Shown piece after piece: positions 28,352 through 38,024 of a DNA stretch of 64,000 nucleotides (the stretch's first letter is position 1; every line of letters starts with the position of its first letter). This DNA comes from a bacterium. GTDB lineage: Bacteria; Cyanobacteriota; Vampirovibrionia; Gastranaerophilales; Gastranaerophilaceae. The notes beneath the pieces were generated by a model that worked only from the letters and a program-made list of their open reading frames with translations, searched no databases and was not told where the DNA came from. Made by a program: the position numbers and the translations under genes. The stretch is from positions 17,696 to 81,695 of the forward strand of contig JAFQOI010000018.1 of NCBI GenBank assembly GCA_017403285.1, read 5' to 3'.

Positions 28352-28636
28352 ATGGCAAATTTTGTAAAAGCAAGTCACATTCTTGTAAGAACTGAAGAAG
28401 AAGCATTAAAATTAAAAGCAGAAATAGAAAATGGTAAAGACTTTGCAGAAGCAGCAATGGAAGTTTCACTTTGCCCATCAGGACAAAATGGTGGGGATTT
28501 AGGATTCTTTTCACGTGGACAAATGGTTAAAGAATTTGAAGATGCAGCTTTTAGTATGCAAAAAGGTGAAGTATCAAGCCCAATCAGAACACAATTTGGC
28601 TATCACTTAATTTATTTAACAGACACTCAAGACTAA
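28352..28636 (+). CDS. Parvulin-type peptidyl-prolyl isomerase
   Basis: The ATG at 28352 is chosen because AAGGAG lies 5 nt upstream; the open frame extends back to a GTG at 28289 with no ribosome site. The 94-aa product is a single parvulin domain (KASHILVRTEEEA, GGDLGFFSRGQMV, FGYHLIYL). It lacks a signal peptide, so it should catalyse prolyl isomerisation in the cytoplasm. Its stop overlaps the next start as TAATG, coupling it to the M24 peptidase gene. Confidence 0.92.
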   Translation: MANFVKASHILVRTEEEALKLKAEIENGKDFAEAAMEVSLCPSGQNGGDLGFFSRGQMVKEFEDAAFSMQKGEVSSPIRTQFGYHLIYLTDTQD

Positions 28637-30294
28637 TGAATATTGAACTTATTGAATATATAAAAGGCTTTTTAACAAAAAACGACCTTGACGGAATCAT
28701 AATTAATTCAACTAATGAATTTCTTGTTGAATACAATATGCTGGAATTTAATTCAAGATATCATTTAACAGGATTTTCTGGTTCTGTGGGAGACGTTTTA
28801 TTTACAGCAGACAAAATATATCAATTTGTTGACCCACGATATCATGAACAAGCAGACAACGAGGTAGATAAAGATTTTGTTAATGTTATAAAAGTTCCAT
28901 TAGGTCAATCATCAATTTCTGCAATAATTCAAAATATCCCTGTCTATTTTAGACTAGGACTTGTTGCAAAGAAAACACCCAAAAGAATTTATGATTTATT
29001 AATGGAGAAGTTAAAAGAGAAAAACTCAACAGTAAAATTATTAAACACTGATCCAGTTGAAGAATTTACACATATCAATAATTCGAAAATAAATTATAAT
29101 GTTTTCGACGTTGATAGTTATATCACAGGAGCGACTTCTGATGAAAAATTTTTAACAATCAAGGAGTCTGTTGGAGAAGAAAAATTCACAATAATTGTTA
29201 CCACATTAGAAGACATTGCTTATATTACAAATAAACGCTCTTATGACTTTGAATGCAGTGCGACATTTCCAGCGAAATCTATAATCACAGAAGAAGGGGT
29301 TAAAGTATTTTCAAATTGCGAACTATCTTTTATTGGAAATTATTTTAAAGTTGAACCATTAAACGAATTTGAAAATGAAATCAGAAAATTGGATAACAAA
29401 AAAATATTTATAGATAATTCAAGTTTATCCATATATGACTACAACTTAATAAACAAAAGTAATACCATTTTACCAAGTCATTTAAATCTTTTTAAAACTG
29501 TAAAAAATGAAAAAGAAATTGAACATATGAAAAAATGCTTCAAAAGAGCAGATGAAGCGCTTAAAGTTATTTATCAAATGATAAATTCTGATGAGATTTA
29601 TTCAGAATATGATTATGCGCAAGCACTTAAAAAAGCAATGAAAGAAAATGGCGCATTATCTTTAAGTTTCCATCCAATAGTTGCAGCAGGAAGCAACACA
29701 TCAATAATACATTACAAAGACTCATCAAAGGAAAAACTAGTACAAGATGGGGATTTCTTATTGGTAGATTATGGTGGATATTATGAAGGTGGAATAGCAA
29801 CTGATACAACAAGAACTTTCTTAAAAGGGACACCAACACCCGAACAAAAAACAGCATATACCGCAGTTTTAAAAGCCTTCTTAAGCACATATACAACAAA
29901 ATACAACAAGAAGTCAAGTTATTTTGACATTGATAAGATAGCAAGAGATACAATAAACAACTATGCGCCAGAAGGATGTATTTTTTCACACGCAACTGGA
30001 CACGGCGTTGGAATAAGCGTACACGAAAATCCCCCAGTTGTGTCACAAAACAACATATCTAAAACCAAAATTTTAGAAAATTCAACTTTCTCAATTGAAC
30101 CAGGGCTATATAAAGAAGGTTGGGGCGGAATTAGACTTGAAAACACTGTTTATGCTTCTTATACAGAAGATGGCGTTCAACTGAACACATTCTCTCATTT
30201 TCCGTTTGAAACAAAACTTACAGACCTTTCGATAATGACCGATGCCGAAAAATATTATTATATGAAATGGCAGGCTGCATCATGCATTCAGTAA
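28636..30294 (+). CDS. pepP: Xaa-Pro aminopeptidase, M24 family
   Basis: The 552-aa protein has the three-part layout of the long aminopeptidase P type: two creatinase-like N-terminal domains (~1-280), then the pita-bread peptidase domain. Metal ligands are visible in LVDYGGYYEGGIATDTTR (two Asp), HATGHGVGISVHE (His), SIEPGLY (Glu) and RLENTV (Glu). It removes N-terminal residues before proline. The gene overlaps ppiC by one base, fitting a proline-focused pair. The tail overlaps the following rRNA methylase gene. Confidence 0.92.
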   Translation: MNIELIEYIKGFLTKNDLDGIIINSTNEFLVEYNMLEFNSRYHLTGFSGSVGDVLFTADKIYQFVDPRYHEQADNEVDKDFVNVIKVPLGQSSISAIIQNIPVYFRLGLVAKKTPKRIYDLLMEKLKEKNSTVKLLNTDPVEEFTHINNSKINYNVFDVDSYITGATSDEKFLTIKESVGEEKFTIIVTTLEDIAYITNKRSYDFECSATFPAKSIITEEGVKVFSNCELSFIGNYFKVEPLNEFENEIRKLDNKKIFIDNSSLSIYDYNLINKSNTILPSHLNLFKTVKNEKEIEHMKKCFKRADEALKVIYQMINSDEIYSEYDYAQALKKAMKENGALSLSFHPIVAAGSNTSIIHYKDSSKEKLVQDGDFLLVDYGGYYEGGIATDTTRTFLKGTPTPEQKTAYTAVLKAFLSTYTTKYNKKSSYFDIDKIARDTINNYAPEGCIFSHATGHGVGISVHENPPVVSQNNISKTKILENSTFSIEPGLYKEGWGGIRLENTVYASYTEDGVQLNTFSHFPFETKLTDLSIMTDAEKYYYMKWQAASCIQ

Positions 30295-31025
30295 GGGTTT
30301 TATCTAATAACAAAATAAAAGAAATCGCGAAACTACATCAAAAAAAATACAGAGATAGTTTAAAATTGTTCATTGCCGAAGGTGAAAAAGCTTTTGAAGA
30401 GGCAATAAAAGAGAACATTGAAATCGTTGGCATTTATGCCCTTAAAACCTTTAGTCCAAAAATTAAAACTGACAAGATAACCATTGTTTCAGAAGAAGAA
30501 ATGAAGAAAATATCAACAACATCATCTGTTTGTGAAGTTTTGGTTATAGGCAAACAAAAATACACATCAAAAGAGTCTTTAAAATGGAACAAAATTATTC
30601 TTCTTGATAGAATTTCAGACCCAGGAAATCTTGGCACTATAATAAGAAGTGCCGCAGCATTTGGAATAAATGGAATAATCCTTTTTGGAGATTCAATTGA
30701 ACTATACTCGCCAAAAGTAATCCGCTCTTGCACTGGCAACTTCTACAAGACCCCAATTATACATATAAAAAACATTGAAGAATTAAAAAAACTTTTCCCA
30801 AACCATACATTTATTTCGACGGCCCTGAGAAAAGAAAATAACATTTCTTTTTCAGATGCAAAAAAAATAGACAAAAAATTAATCATGTTTGGTTCAGAAG
30901 CACATGGTTTAGCACAAGAACTTATAAATATAGCAGATAAAAATATTATTTTAGAAATGTCAAAAAACGTCGAATCCCTTAATTTATCAGTATGTGCATC
31001 AATTATCATGTATCAATTATTTTAA
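30282..31025 (+). CDS. TrmH/SpoU-family RNA 2'-O-ribose methyltransferase
   Basis: The protein has an N-terminal substrate-binding segment (VLSNNKIKEIAKLHQKKYRD, then LFIAEGEKAFEE) and a C-terminal SPOUT knot with the three motifs DRISDPGNLGTIIRSAAA, FGSEAHGL and ESLNLSVCASI. It most resembles RlmB/TsnR-like methylases of 23S rRNA; the exact nucleotide cannot be told. I favour the ATG at 30282 (13-nt overlap with pepP); an ATG at 30267 is also in frame and would add five residues. Confidence 0.9.
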   Translation: MHSVRVLSNNKIKEIAKLHQKKYRDSLKLFIAEGEKAFEEAIKENIEIVGIYALKTFSPKIKTDKITIVSEEEMKKISTTSSVCEVLVIGKQKYTSKESLKWNKIILLDRISDPGNLGTIIRSAAAFGINGIILFGDSIELYSPKVIRSCTGNFYKTPIIHIKNIEELKKLFPNHTFISTALRKENNISFSDAKKIDKKLIMFGSEAHGLAQELINIADKNIILEMSKNVESLNLSVCASIIMYQLF

Positions 31026-31106
31026 GAATTATTAATATTTTTTTATTTCGCTAAAGTTTTTTTCTTATCATCCGATAACAAGTTAGTTAGTTTATGGAGA
31101 CGAAAA

Positions 31107-31235
31107 ATGACTACTGAACTTCTTGAAAAAACTGAAATCTCTGAAGAGTTAAAAGAACTCATCGAAAACATAGACGAAATAAAAGCAACTGTTGATTTAT
31201 ACAGTGTTCTTGTAGAAAAACAACTTTTAATCTAA
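31107..31235 (+). CDS. 42-residue small protein
   Basis: An ORF too short for usual cutoffs encodes 42 residues: MTTELLEKTEISEELKELIE and then a second helix ending LVEKQLLI. GGAG lies 7 nt before the ATG, a better site than many large genes here have. Sequence is acidic and helical with heptad-like leucines. It is alone between the rRNA methylase and argS, 84 nt before argS. No family is recognised; it might act as a leader peptide or a small protein partner. Confidence 0.5.
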   Translation: MTTELLEKTEISEELKELIENIDEIKATVDLYSVLVEKQLLI

Positions 31236-31319
31236 AACAAGATATAACAATTTAGACTTTTAATAAAACATTTTTTTGCTATATTATTTTATGTGATTTG
31301 ACACATAGAGAGCAAAATT

Positions 31320-33089
31320 ATGTTAAAAGAATATTTTTTAGAAAAAGTTAGAACTACGGTAAAAAGCCTTGTAGAAAATGGTAAGTTAGGACAAATGGGC
31401 GCAGATGATGAATTTACGCTTAATTCTGAGGTTCCTAAAAATACTGCATTTGGAGATTTTGCGGTAAATGTGTCATCCCTTTCACGATATGCAAGACTTG
31501 CACCGCCTATAATTGCACAAACAATTGCAAATGCGATAGAAAAAGAAGATTTTGAAGTAAATGTTGCCGCTGGTTTTGTTAACTTTAAGTTAAAATCACC
31601 TGTATTTAATAATATTTTAGCTGAAATTCTAAATAAACAACTTGAATATGGTAAAAATAACATTGGCAACAATAAAAAAGTTATTTTAGAATATGTAAGC
31701 GCAAATCCAACAGGACCATTCCATATTGGACACGGAAGATGGGCTGCGATGGGAAGCGCACTTGCAAATGTTATGAAATATTCTGGATATAATGTTTTTC
31801 AAGAATTTTATATAAATGATGCAGGAAGCCAAATCCAAAAGCTTGGAAAATCCCTTTATATAAGACTTTTACAAGAATTGGGCGTTGACATTGATTTCCC
31901 TACAAATGAAGAAGAAGCAAAAAATTTCTATACTGGTGACTATCTTATTCCAGTTGCCAAAGAATTTGCAAAAGAAGAATTTTCAAAAGCAAATGAAATC
32001 AAAGAAGACTACAACGGCGAACTTAACATCGAACACACTAAATATTTATCAAAGTACGCAAGATTAAAAATGTTAGACAAACAAAAATCTCTACTAGAAA
32101 ATTTCAATACTCACTTTGATAATTATTTTAGTGAACTTACTCTACACCAATCTGGAAAAGTTGAAGAATGTATTAAGAAATTAACAAATTTGGGCGTTGT
32201 ATACGAAAAAGACGGTGCTTTATGGTTCCAATCATCAAAGTATGGTGATGATCAAGACAGAGTTTTAAGAAAAACAGATGGTGCGCTTACTTATTTAACA
32301 GCAGATATTGCATATCACTTTGATAAACTTAAAAGAGGATTTGAACTACTTATAAATATTTGGGGAGCAGACCACCATGGTTATATCCCTAGGATGAGAG
32401 GTTCAATTGAAGCATTGGGGTACAATCCAGATTCGTTAGAAGTTCTTTTAGGACAACTTGTTAATCTCGTTATGAACGGTGAACAAGTTCGAATGGGTAA
32501 AAGAACAAAAATGATTACTCTTGATGACTTAATTGATGACGTCGGTGTTGATGCAACAAGATATTGGATGATTATGAGAAGTATAGATACAACTCTTGAT
32601 TTTGATGTTGAACTTGCGAAATCAAAAACAGATGAAAATCCTGTATTCTATGTCCAATATGCACACGCAAGAGCTTGTTCTATATTGAGAAACGCACAAA
32701 GCGAAAAATATGATATAGTAAATTCAACAGTTGAAAATGCTTCCGCAAATTCACTAGAAAAAATATTAAACAATTTAAAACCATCTGCTTTTGAAATTTT
32801 ATGGAAATGCGATGACGAAAAAGCGAATGAAACAACAAAGAAATTAATATTAAAATTGGAAGAATACAAACATACAGTTCAAACTGCAGCACAAAACAGA
32901 ACTCCATACCTTTTAACAAAATACTTGCAAGAACTTTCTGCCGCATTCCACCAATTCTACACATTTTCAAAAGTACTTGTTGATGACAAAGAACTTATGT
33001 ATGCAAGATTGGCGATAGTAAAAGCAGTAACTATAATCTTAAAATCAGCACTACAACTTATTGCCGTTGATGCCCCAGAAAGAATGTAA
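31320..33089 (+). CDS. argS: Arginyl-tRNA synthetase
   Basis: A class I synthetase of 589 aa, normal for ArgRS. It has the N-terminal additional domain (~1-110), the catalytic motif PTGPFHIGHGR (HIGH), a KMSKS equivalent reduced to VRMGKRTKM, as is usual in bacterial ArgRS, and the anticodon-binding helical domain ending in the QLIAVDAPERM tail. It charges tRNA-Arg. It has a weak ribosome site (GAGAG) and stands after the small ORF. Confidence 0.97.
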   Translation: MLKEYFLEKVRTTVKSLVENGKLGQMGADDEFTLNSEVPKNTAFGDFAVNVSSLSRYARLAPPIIAQTIANAIEKEDFEVNVAAGFVNFKLKSPVFNNILAEILNKQLEYGKNNIGNNKKVILEYVSANPTGPFHIGHGRWAAMGSALANVMKYSGYNVFQEFYINDAGSQIQKLGKSLYIRLLQELGVDIDFPTNEEEAKNFYTGDYLIPVAKEFAKEEFSKANEIKEDYNGELNIEHTKYLSKYARLKMLDKQKSLLENFNTHFDNYFSELTLHQSGKVEECIKKLTNLGVVYEKDGALWFQSSKYGDDQDRVLRKTDGALTYLTADIAYHFDKLKRGFELLINIWGADHHGYIPRMRGSIEALGYNPDSLEVLLGQLVNLVMNGEQVRMGKRTKMITLDDLIDDVGVDATRYWMIMRSIDTTLDFDVELAKSKTDENPVFYVQYAHARACSILRNAQSEKYDIVNSTVENASANSLEKILNNLKPSAFEILWKCDDEKANETTKKLILKLEEYKHTVQTAAQNRTPYLLTKYLQELSAAFHQFYTFSKVLVDDKELMYARLAIVKAVTIILKSALQLIAVDAPERM

Positions 33090-33179
33090 TTGTAACAAAT
33101 TACGCATGGATAGTCGTATAATGTGGTTTAAGACAATTTTGTAGTATAATTGTATTGTAAAGATTAGGGAGGACCTTTT

Positions 33180-34043
33180 ATGTCAGTAAAGGATTGGTTC
33201 GAACAAAGAAAAGAATTACAAATAAAAAGAAGAGAAGAAAAAACTCAAATAGATGATAGTCTTGGCAAATTATGGATAAAATGTTACAACTGTAACTCTC
33301 AACTTTTAAAGAAAGATGTCGAAGAAAATTTGGAAGTATGCCCTAAATGTGGTTATCACTTTAGAATAAATGCAAGAACCAGAATAAATCAACTTTTTGA
33401 CGAAGGAACATTTGAAGAAATGTTTGGGAATATAACAACAGCAGACCCTTTAAACTTCGTTGATACAGATGCATATAAAAAAAGGATTGCTCTTGCTAAA
33501 GCAAAGACGAATATGAATGAAGCTGTTGTTTCCGGTGTTGGGAAAATTGATGGGAATGAAGTTTCTGCAGCAGTTATGGACTTTGATTTTATGGGCGGTT
33601 CTATGGGCAGTGTTGTTGGGGAAAAAGTAACACTTGCAATGGAAGAGGCTTTGAAAAGAAAAATCCCAATGATTGTAGTAATGGCATCTGGTGGAGCAAG
33701 AATGCAAGAAAGCATCTTAAGCCTTATGCAAATGGCGAAAACAAGTTGTGCTGTTGCAAAATTAAATGAAGCAGGCTTATTATATATAACTGTATTAACG
33801 GAACCAACATTTGGCGGTGTAACAGCAAGCTTTGCCACAATTGGAGATATAATAATAGCAGAACAAGATGCAAGAATTGGTTTTGCAGGAAGACGTGTTA
33901 TAGAACAAACAATAAGACAAAGTCTTCCGGCAGATTTCCAAACTGCTAATTACTTAATGAAATATGGACAAATAGATATGATTTCATCAAGAGCAGACCT
34001 AAAATCAACAATATCGAGATTGATTTATCTGCATAAAAAATAG
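33180..34043 (+). CDS. accD: Acetyl-CoA carboxylase carboxyltransferase subunit beta
   Basis: AccD and AccA form the carboxyltransferase that makes malonyl-CoA for fatty acid synthesis. The 287-aa protein has the Cys4 zinc finger (C35, C38, C54, C57) and the crotonase-like core with GGSMGSVVGEK and ASGGARMQES. GGGAGG precedes the ATG. accA follows after 8 nt, so the two subunits are made from one mRNA. Two TATAAT-like boxes (33117 and 33145) lie upstream. Confidence 0.96.
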   Translation: MSVKDWFEQRKELQIKRREEKTQIDDSLGKLWIKCYNCNSQLLKKDVEENLEVCPKCGYHFRINARTRINQLFDEGTFEEMFGNITTADPLNFVDTDAYKKRIALAKAKTNMNEAVVSGVGKIDGNEVSAAVMDFDFMGGSMGSVVGEKVTLAMEEALKRKIPMIVVMASGGARMQESILSLMQMAKTSCAVAKLNEAGLLYITVLTEPTFGGVTASFATIGDIIIAEQDARIGFAGRRVIEQTIRQSLPADFQTANYLMKYGQIDMISSRADLKSTISRLIYLHKK

Positions 34044-34051
34044 GAGATGAT

Positions 34052-35002
34052 ATGGCTATTTTAGATTTTGAAAAACCATTAATTGAAATACAAGGAAAAA
34101 TACAAGAATTGAAAGAAATAAGTAAAGAATCAGGGATGGACGTATCAGAACAAATAGAAATATTTGAGAAGCAAGCTAGTGAGTATAAAAAAGAATTATA
34201 TGCAAATCTCACACCTTCACAACGTCTTCAAATTTCAAGACACGCAGATAGACCGACGTTTCTTGATTATGTCAAATTAATGACAACTGATTTTATTGAA
34301 CTTCATGGTGATAGACAAGGAACTGATGATAGGGCAATCATTGGGGGCATTGCAAAAATAGATGGGCAAAGTGTTGTTATCGTAGGCACTCAAAAAGGTA
34401 AATCTACGAAAGAAAATCTCGTTTATAATTTCGGTATGCCCCAACCACAAGGATACAGAAAGGCATTAAGACTTTTCTATCACGCAAATAAATTTAATTT
34501 GCCAATTATAACATTAATTGATACTCCTGGAGCATACCCAGGAATGAAAGCTGAAGAAACTGCGCAAGGGACAGCAATCGCGGAAAATCTAAGAGAAATG
34601 GCAAAATTGGGCGTACCTATAATTGCTGTAATTACCGGCGAAGGTTGTTCTGGTGGAGCATTAGGACTTGCTGTTGCAGATAGAGTTTATATGCTTGAAC
34701 ATTCATATTACACTGTAATTTCTCCAGAGGGTTGTGCTTCAATTTTATGGAGAGATGCCTCAAAAGCAGATGTCGCGGCACAAGCACTTAAAATAACAAG
34801 CGAAGATTTACTTGGTCTTGGAATCATCGATGGCATTGTAAAAGAACCTTTAGGCGGTGCGCACTGTAACTATGAAGAAATTGCAAATAGTTTGAAGGAA
34901 ATGATTAAATCAGCAATTAAAGATTTACAAAAAGAAAAGCCTGAAAAACTAAAAGATGAACGCTATAACAAATTTAGAAGAATGGGTGTATTTTGCCAAT
35001 AA
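34052..35002 (+). CDS. accA: Acetyl-CoA carboxylase carboxyltransferase subunit alpha
   Basis: A 316-aa partner of AccD. It has the N-terminal helical tail and the carboxyltransferase core: LHGDRQGTDDRAIIGG, GMPQPQGYRKALR, LIDTPGAYPG and GEGCSGGALGL. GGAG lies 6 nt before the ATG. The biotin carrier and carboxylase subunits are not in the window. Its end overlaps the prmA start by 10 nt. Confidence 0.96.
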   Translation: MAILDFEKPLIEIQGKIQELKEISKESGMDVSEQIEIFEKQASEYKKELYANLTPSQRLQISRHADRPTFLDYVKLMTTDFIELHGDRQGTDDRAIIGGIAKIDGQSVVIVGTQKGKSTKENLVYNFGMPQPQGYRKALRLFYHANKFNLPIITLIDTPGAYPGMKAEETAQGTAIAENLREMAKLGVPIIAVITGEGCSGGALGLAVADRVYMLEHSYYTVISPEGCASILWRDASKADVAAQALKITSEDLLGLGIIDGIVKEPLGGAHCNYEEIANSLKEMIKSAIKDLQKEKPEKLKDERYNKFRRMGVFCQ

Positions 35003-35907
35003 CAGATAAAACATTTTGGGAATTTGATATTGAAATAAATCCGATTTGTGCAGATGTTGTTTGCGACATTGTACAGTCTGAGTTTGATTGCGAGGGAATT
35101 GTAACCGCAGAAGAAAAATATAAGAATCTTGAACTCATAGAGACAACGGAAAATGTGTTAAAAGCCTATATTGTGGCAGATACTGTTGATTTTGACGAAG
35201 TTAAAAATTTCTTCAAAATGAAAAGACAAGAAATTATAGAAAAAGAAATATTCAATTGCGACATTGGGTCTTGGAATGTTTCAATACATAAGCAAGAAAT
35301 TGTTGATTGGTCAAAGAAATGGAAAGAACATTGGAAACCTACCAAAATTTCTGAAAACATAGTCATTTGTCCGAGTTGGGAAAAATATAACGGAAATGAA
35401 ATAATTGTAACTATAGATCCGGGAAATGCCTTCGGGACAGGAACTCACGCAACAACTCAATTATGCGTAAATGCTTTTGAAAAATATATGAACAAAAATA
35501 GCGTTGTTGCAGATATAGGCACTGGTTCTGGAATTCTTTCTATTTGTGCAATGAAACTTGGAAGTGTTTATGCTGATGCTGTAGATACAGATGACACTGC
35601 AATTGAAACAGCAAAAATCAATGCATATGCAAATAATGTAAAAATAAATTTTGAAACAGCGACATCTGATATTCTTCCTACAGAAAAATACGATTTTGTT
35701 TTTGCAAACATTCTGCACAATGTACTTGCACAGATTATGCCTGATTTAAAACGTATTATGAAAAAGGGTGCAAAAATTGTTTTAAGCGGTATTTTAGAAG
35801 GTAAAGAAGGTGTTGTTTTAGAAGCAATAAAAAACAACAATTTAAATTTAGTTGAAGAAATGCACCAAAAAGAATGGATTGCATTTGTAGCATCAAAGGA
35901 GGAATAA
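34993..35907 (+). CDS. prmA: Ribosomal protein L11 methyltransferase
   Basis: PrmA methylates ribosomal protein L11 using SAM. The 304-aa sequence has an N-terminal substrate-recognition domain (~1-105) and a class I methyltransferase domain with DPGNAFGTGTHATTQLC, VADIGTGSGILS and the NILHNVL motif. The start is a TTG (34993) inside the end of accA, with GGGTG 4 nt upstream; no ATG lies nearby in frame, and the N-terminus lines up with the family. The stop precedes an AAGGAGG site for kdsB. Confidence 0.92.
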   Translation: MPITDKTFWEFDIEINPICADVVCDIVQSEFDCEGIVTAEEKYKNLELIETTENVLKAYIVADTVDFDEVKNFFKMKRQEIIEKEIFNCDIGSWNVSIHKQEIVDWSKKWKEHWKPTKISENIVICPSWEKYNGNEIIVTIDPGNAFGTGTHATTQLCVNAFEKYMNKNSVVADIGTGSGILSICAMKLGSVYADAVDTDDTAIETAKINAYANNVKINFETATSDILPTEKYDFVFANILHNVLAQIMPDLKRIMKKGAKIVLSGILEGKEGVVLEAIKNNNLNLVEEMHQKEWIAFVASKEE

Positions 35908-36639
35908 ATGAGCAAAACAGCAATAATAATCCCTGCAAGATATAATTCAAAAAGATTACAAGGTAAACCATTAATAAAAGTCTGTGAAAAACCAATTATA
36001 CAATGGGTTTGGGAACGTGCAATCCAAGTAAAAGCCGCAGATATGGTTATTATTGCAACTGATAATCAAGAAATTTATGACACGGCAAAAGCATTTGGAG
36101 CACAAGTTGAAATGACATCAGAAAACCACAAATGCGGTAGCGATAGAATTGTTGAAGTTGCTCAAAAATACCCAGAAATCTCATATATTATTAATCTTCA
36201 AGGTGATGAACCGATGATTAATACTGCTTGTGTTGAGGAAGTAATTAAAAATATAAAAGAAGATGAAAAAGCAGATATTTCTACTCTTTTAACAAAGATT
36301 GGAAAAGACGAAGATTTAGAAGATCCAAATATGGTCAAATGCGTTGTTGATATTAATGGATATGCAATGTACTTCTCTCGCTCTAAAATTCCATATGAAA
36401 GAAACTACGACATAGCAAACTTCTATAAACACATTGGAATTTATGGATACAAAAGAGAATCATTATTTAAAATGACGCAATTCCCTCAACCAGAAATAGA
36501 ACAAGCAGAAAGCCTTGAACAATTAAGAGCTTTATATAATGGAATGAAAATTAAAACATCTATTGTTGAATACAATTCCATAGGTATAGACACAATAGAA
36601 GACTTAAATGCATTCAAAAAGCTTGTTGAAATAAATTAA
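35908..36639 (+). CDS. kdsB: CMP-Kdo synthetase (3-deoxy-manno-octulosonate cytidylyltransferase)
   Basis: KdsB activates Kdo with CTP for inner-core lipopolysaccharide. The 243-aa protein shows IIPARYNSKRLQGKPL, ATDNQEI, NLQGDEPMI and the SRSKIPYERN motif. AAGGAGG precedes the ATG. It starts one base after prmA ends and probably belongs to the accD-accA-prmA operon. kdsA is 24 kb away, so the Kdo genes are split. Confidence 0.95.
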   Translation: MSKTAIIIPARYNSKRLQGKPLIKVCEKPIIQWVWERAIQVKAADMVIIATDNQEIYDTAKAFGAQVEMTSENHKCGSDRIVEVAQKYPEISYIINLQGDEPMINTACVEEVIKNIKEDEKADISTLLTKIGKDEDLEDPNMVKCVVDINGYAMYFSRSKIPYERNYDIANFYKHIGIYGYKRESLFKMTQFPQPEIEQAESLEQLRALYNGMKIKTSIVEYNSIGIDTIEDLNAFKKLVEIN

Positions 36640-36675
36640 TATAAAGATTTTCCATAAAATGACGTAATAACATTT

Positions 36676-37476
36676 ATGGAAGAAGATATTTCATTTAATC
36701 CATTTGAAGAATATGCAATACCTTGGGAAACATTTAGAAAAGAAATTTTCAATGCGGATGGGGTAGTAAAAACGAGTCAACAAGGATACAATGGCGATTG
36801 TTGGCTTCTTTCTGCAATAAATTGTCTTTCTTATTGCGAAGAAGGAAGACGACTCATAAAAGAAGCTATAACTAAGACTGAAGACGATTCGTATAACGTA
36901 TATTTTAAAGGAATTAATATGACTTATACTATTCCTCTAGAAAAAATTGAACACGCATATAAAGATTCAACTTATTCAAAAGGTGATATTAATATGTTAC
37001 TTTTTGAACTTGCCATTGAAGAATTCAGAAAAGATATATATTACAAAAAAATAGAAGTAAAAGAAAAAATACCAAGTTACGCAATATCTACAACAAAAGG
37101 TTTCTTCTGGGAAAATAAAAACAATGGAGGACGTGCAGAACAAGTGTTTTTTCTATTATCAAAAAAGCCTAGCATTATTGTAAACTCAATGAATGGAATA
37201 GCAAAATGCCTAGAAAAATTTCAACTTAATAGAGAACATAGCGTAATGAGCGTATCCTTTCAAAAAGAAATGGACAGAAAATATTATTCAATCAAAGATA
37301 TCTACAACAATGAGATAAAAATTCAAAAAAACCACGAATACGCAATAAAAGAAGTAAATTATGATTGGATTACCATTGTTAATCCACACAACTCAGCAGA
37401 ATCAATGACAATAGAAATATACTTATTTGGACTGCTAGAAGCTTTTGTTTGTTACTGCGATTTAAAAGACTACTAA
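36676..37476 (+). CDS. Calpain-like (family C2) cysteine protease
   Basis: The 266-aa protein contains the calpain active-site block: Gln36 and Cys42 in QQGYNGDCWLLSAINCL with the family Q-x5-C spacing, a histidine at 220 in KNHEYAIKEV, and asparagine 236 in IVNPHN. Calpains normally read GHAYS and RNPWG at the last two sites, so the tail is divergent (HEYAI; NPHN without Trp). C2-type sequences are mainly eukaryotic, with scattered bacterial examples. There is no calcium EF-hand domain and no signal peptide. Shine-Dalgarno absent. The substrate is unknown; a secreted effector is one idea. Confidence 0.75.
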   Translation: MEEDISFNPFEEYAIPWETFRKEIFNADGVVKTSQQGYNGDCWLLSAINCLSYCEEGRRLIKEAITKTEDDSYNVYFKGINMTYTIPLEKIEHAYKDSTYSKGDINMLLFELAIEEFRKDIYYKKIEVKEKIPSYAISTTKGFFWENKNNGGRAEQVFFLLSKKPSIIVNSMNGIAKCLEKFQLNREHSVMSVSFQKEMDRKYYSIKDIYNNEIKIQKNHEYAIKEVNYDWITIVNPHNSAESMTIEIYLFGLLEAFVCYCDLKDY

Positions 37477-37480
37477 CAAA

Positions 37481-37738
37481 TTACATATACTGTTCGTCTT
37501 GAAGTGCCACTGCACAAATTTGCGTTGATTGAATACAAACTTTCTTAATAGGACCATAGGTAGTCTTCTCAATCAATTTAGGAGTTGGAGAATTTGCTTT
37601 TAGTATTTGAGACAACTCTTCATATACAGCAATTGGACTTTCAACATAAAGAACTAATGGTGCAGTTGTTCCTTTCAAAAAAACAAGTACAGATGTTCTT
37701 TTCTTCATTTGTCCACCGCTTGAAAATGGTTGTGGCAT
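37481..37738 (-). CDS. Small conserved-style unknown protein (85 aa)
   Basis: GAGGAG lies 8 nt before the ATG, so the ORF is probably real. After the first 10 residues it predicts mostly beta strands: KRTSVLVFLKGTTAPLVLYV, then PIKKVCIQSTQICAVALQ, with a helix (AVYEELSQIL) between. No motif is recognised and no membrane segment exists. It is convergent with the calpain-like gene, 4 bp apart. Confidence 0.65.
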   Translation of the reverse strand: MPQPFSSGGQMKKRTSVLVFLKGTTAPLVLYVESPIAVYEELSQILKANSPTPKLIEKTTYGPIKKVCIQSTQICAVALQDEQYM

Positions 37739-37796
37739 ATCAAATTCTCCTCTATATAAAAAATATTAATAAAATCAGTTATTTTGGTCAATACTG

Positions 37797-38024
37797 TTAC
37801 AATTCAAGAAGGTTTTCTAATTTATTTTGTTCTTTTGTAATCTCTTTCATTGAAAAATTAATAACAGAAATTAGATTTTCTACGTCGGATTTTTTTATAT
37901 CGAATTGCTCATTTAGCCCAACATCCAAGAATTTCATCAAACTTGCAACAATATTCAAATCAACACCAATAGATTGTATTTTCTCTTTAATATCAGTATT
38001 ATCCACCCTATTTTTTCTTGTCAT
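37797..38024 (-). CDS. Small helical unknown protein (75 aa)
   Basis: The start is placed at 38024 because AAAGGG sits 6 nt upstream; an in-frame ATG five codons earlier lacks a ribosome site. The protein is fully helical, with a cationic N-terminus (MTRKNRVDNTD) and a heptad-like tail (INFSMKEITKEQNKLENLL). It lies just upstream of the 85-aa unknown on the same strand, so they may form a small operon. Function not recognised. Confidence 0.6.
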   Translation of the reverse strand: MTRKNRVDNTDIKEKIQSIGVDLNIVASLMKFLDVGLNEQFDIKKSDVENLISVINFSMKEITKEQNKLENLLEL

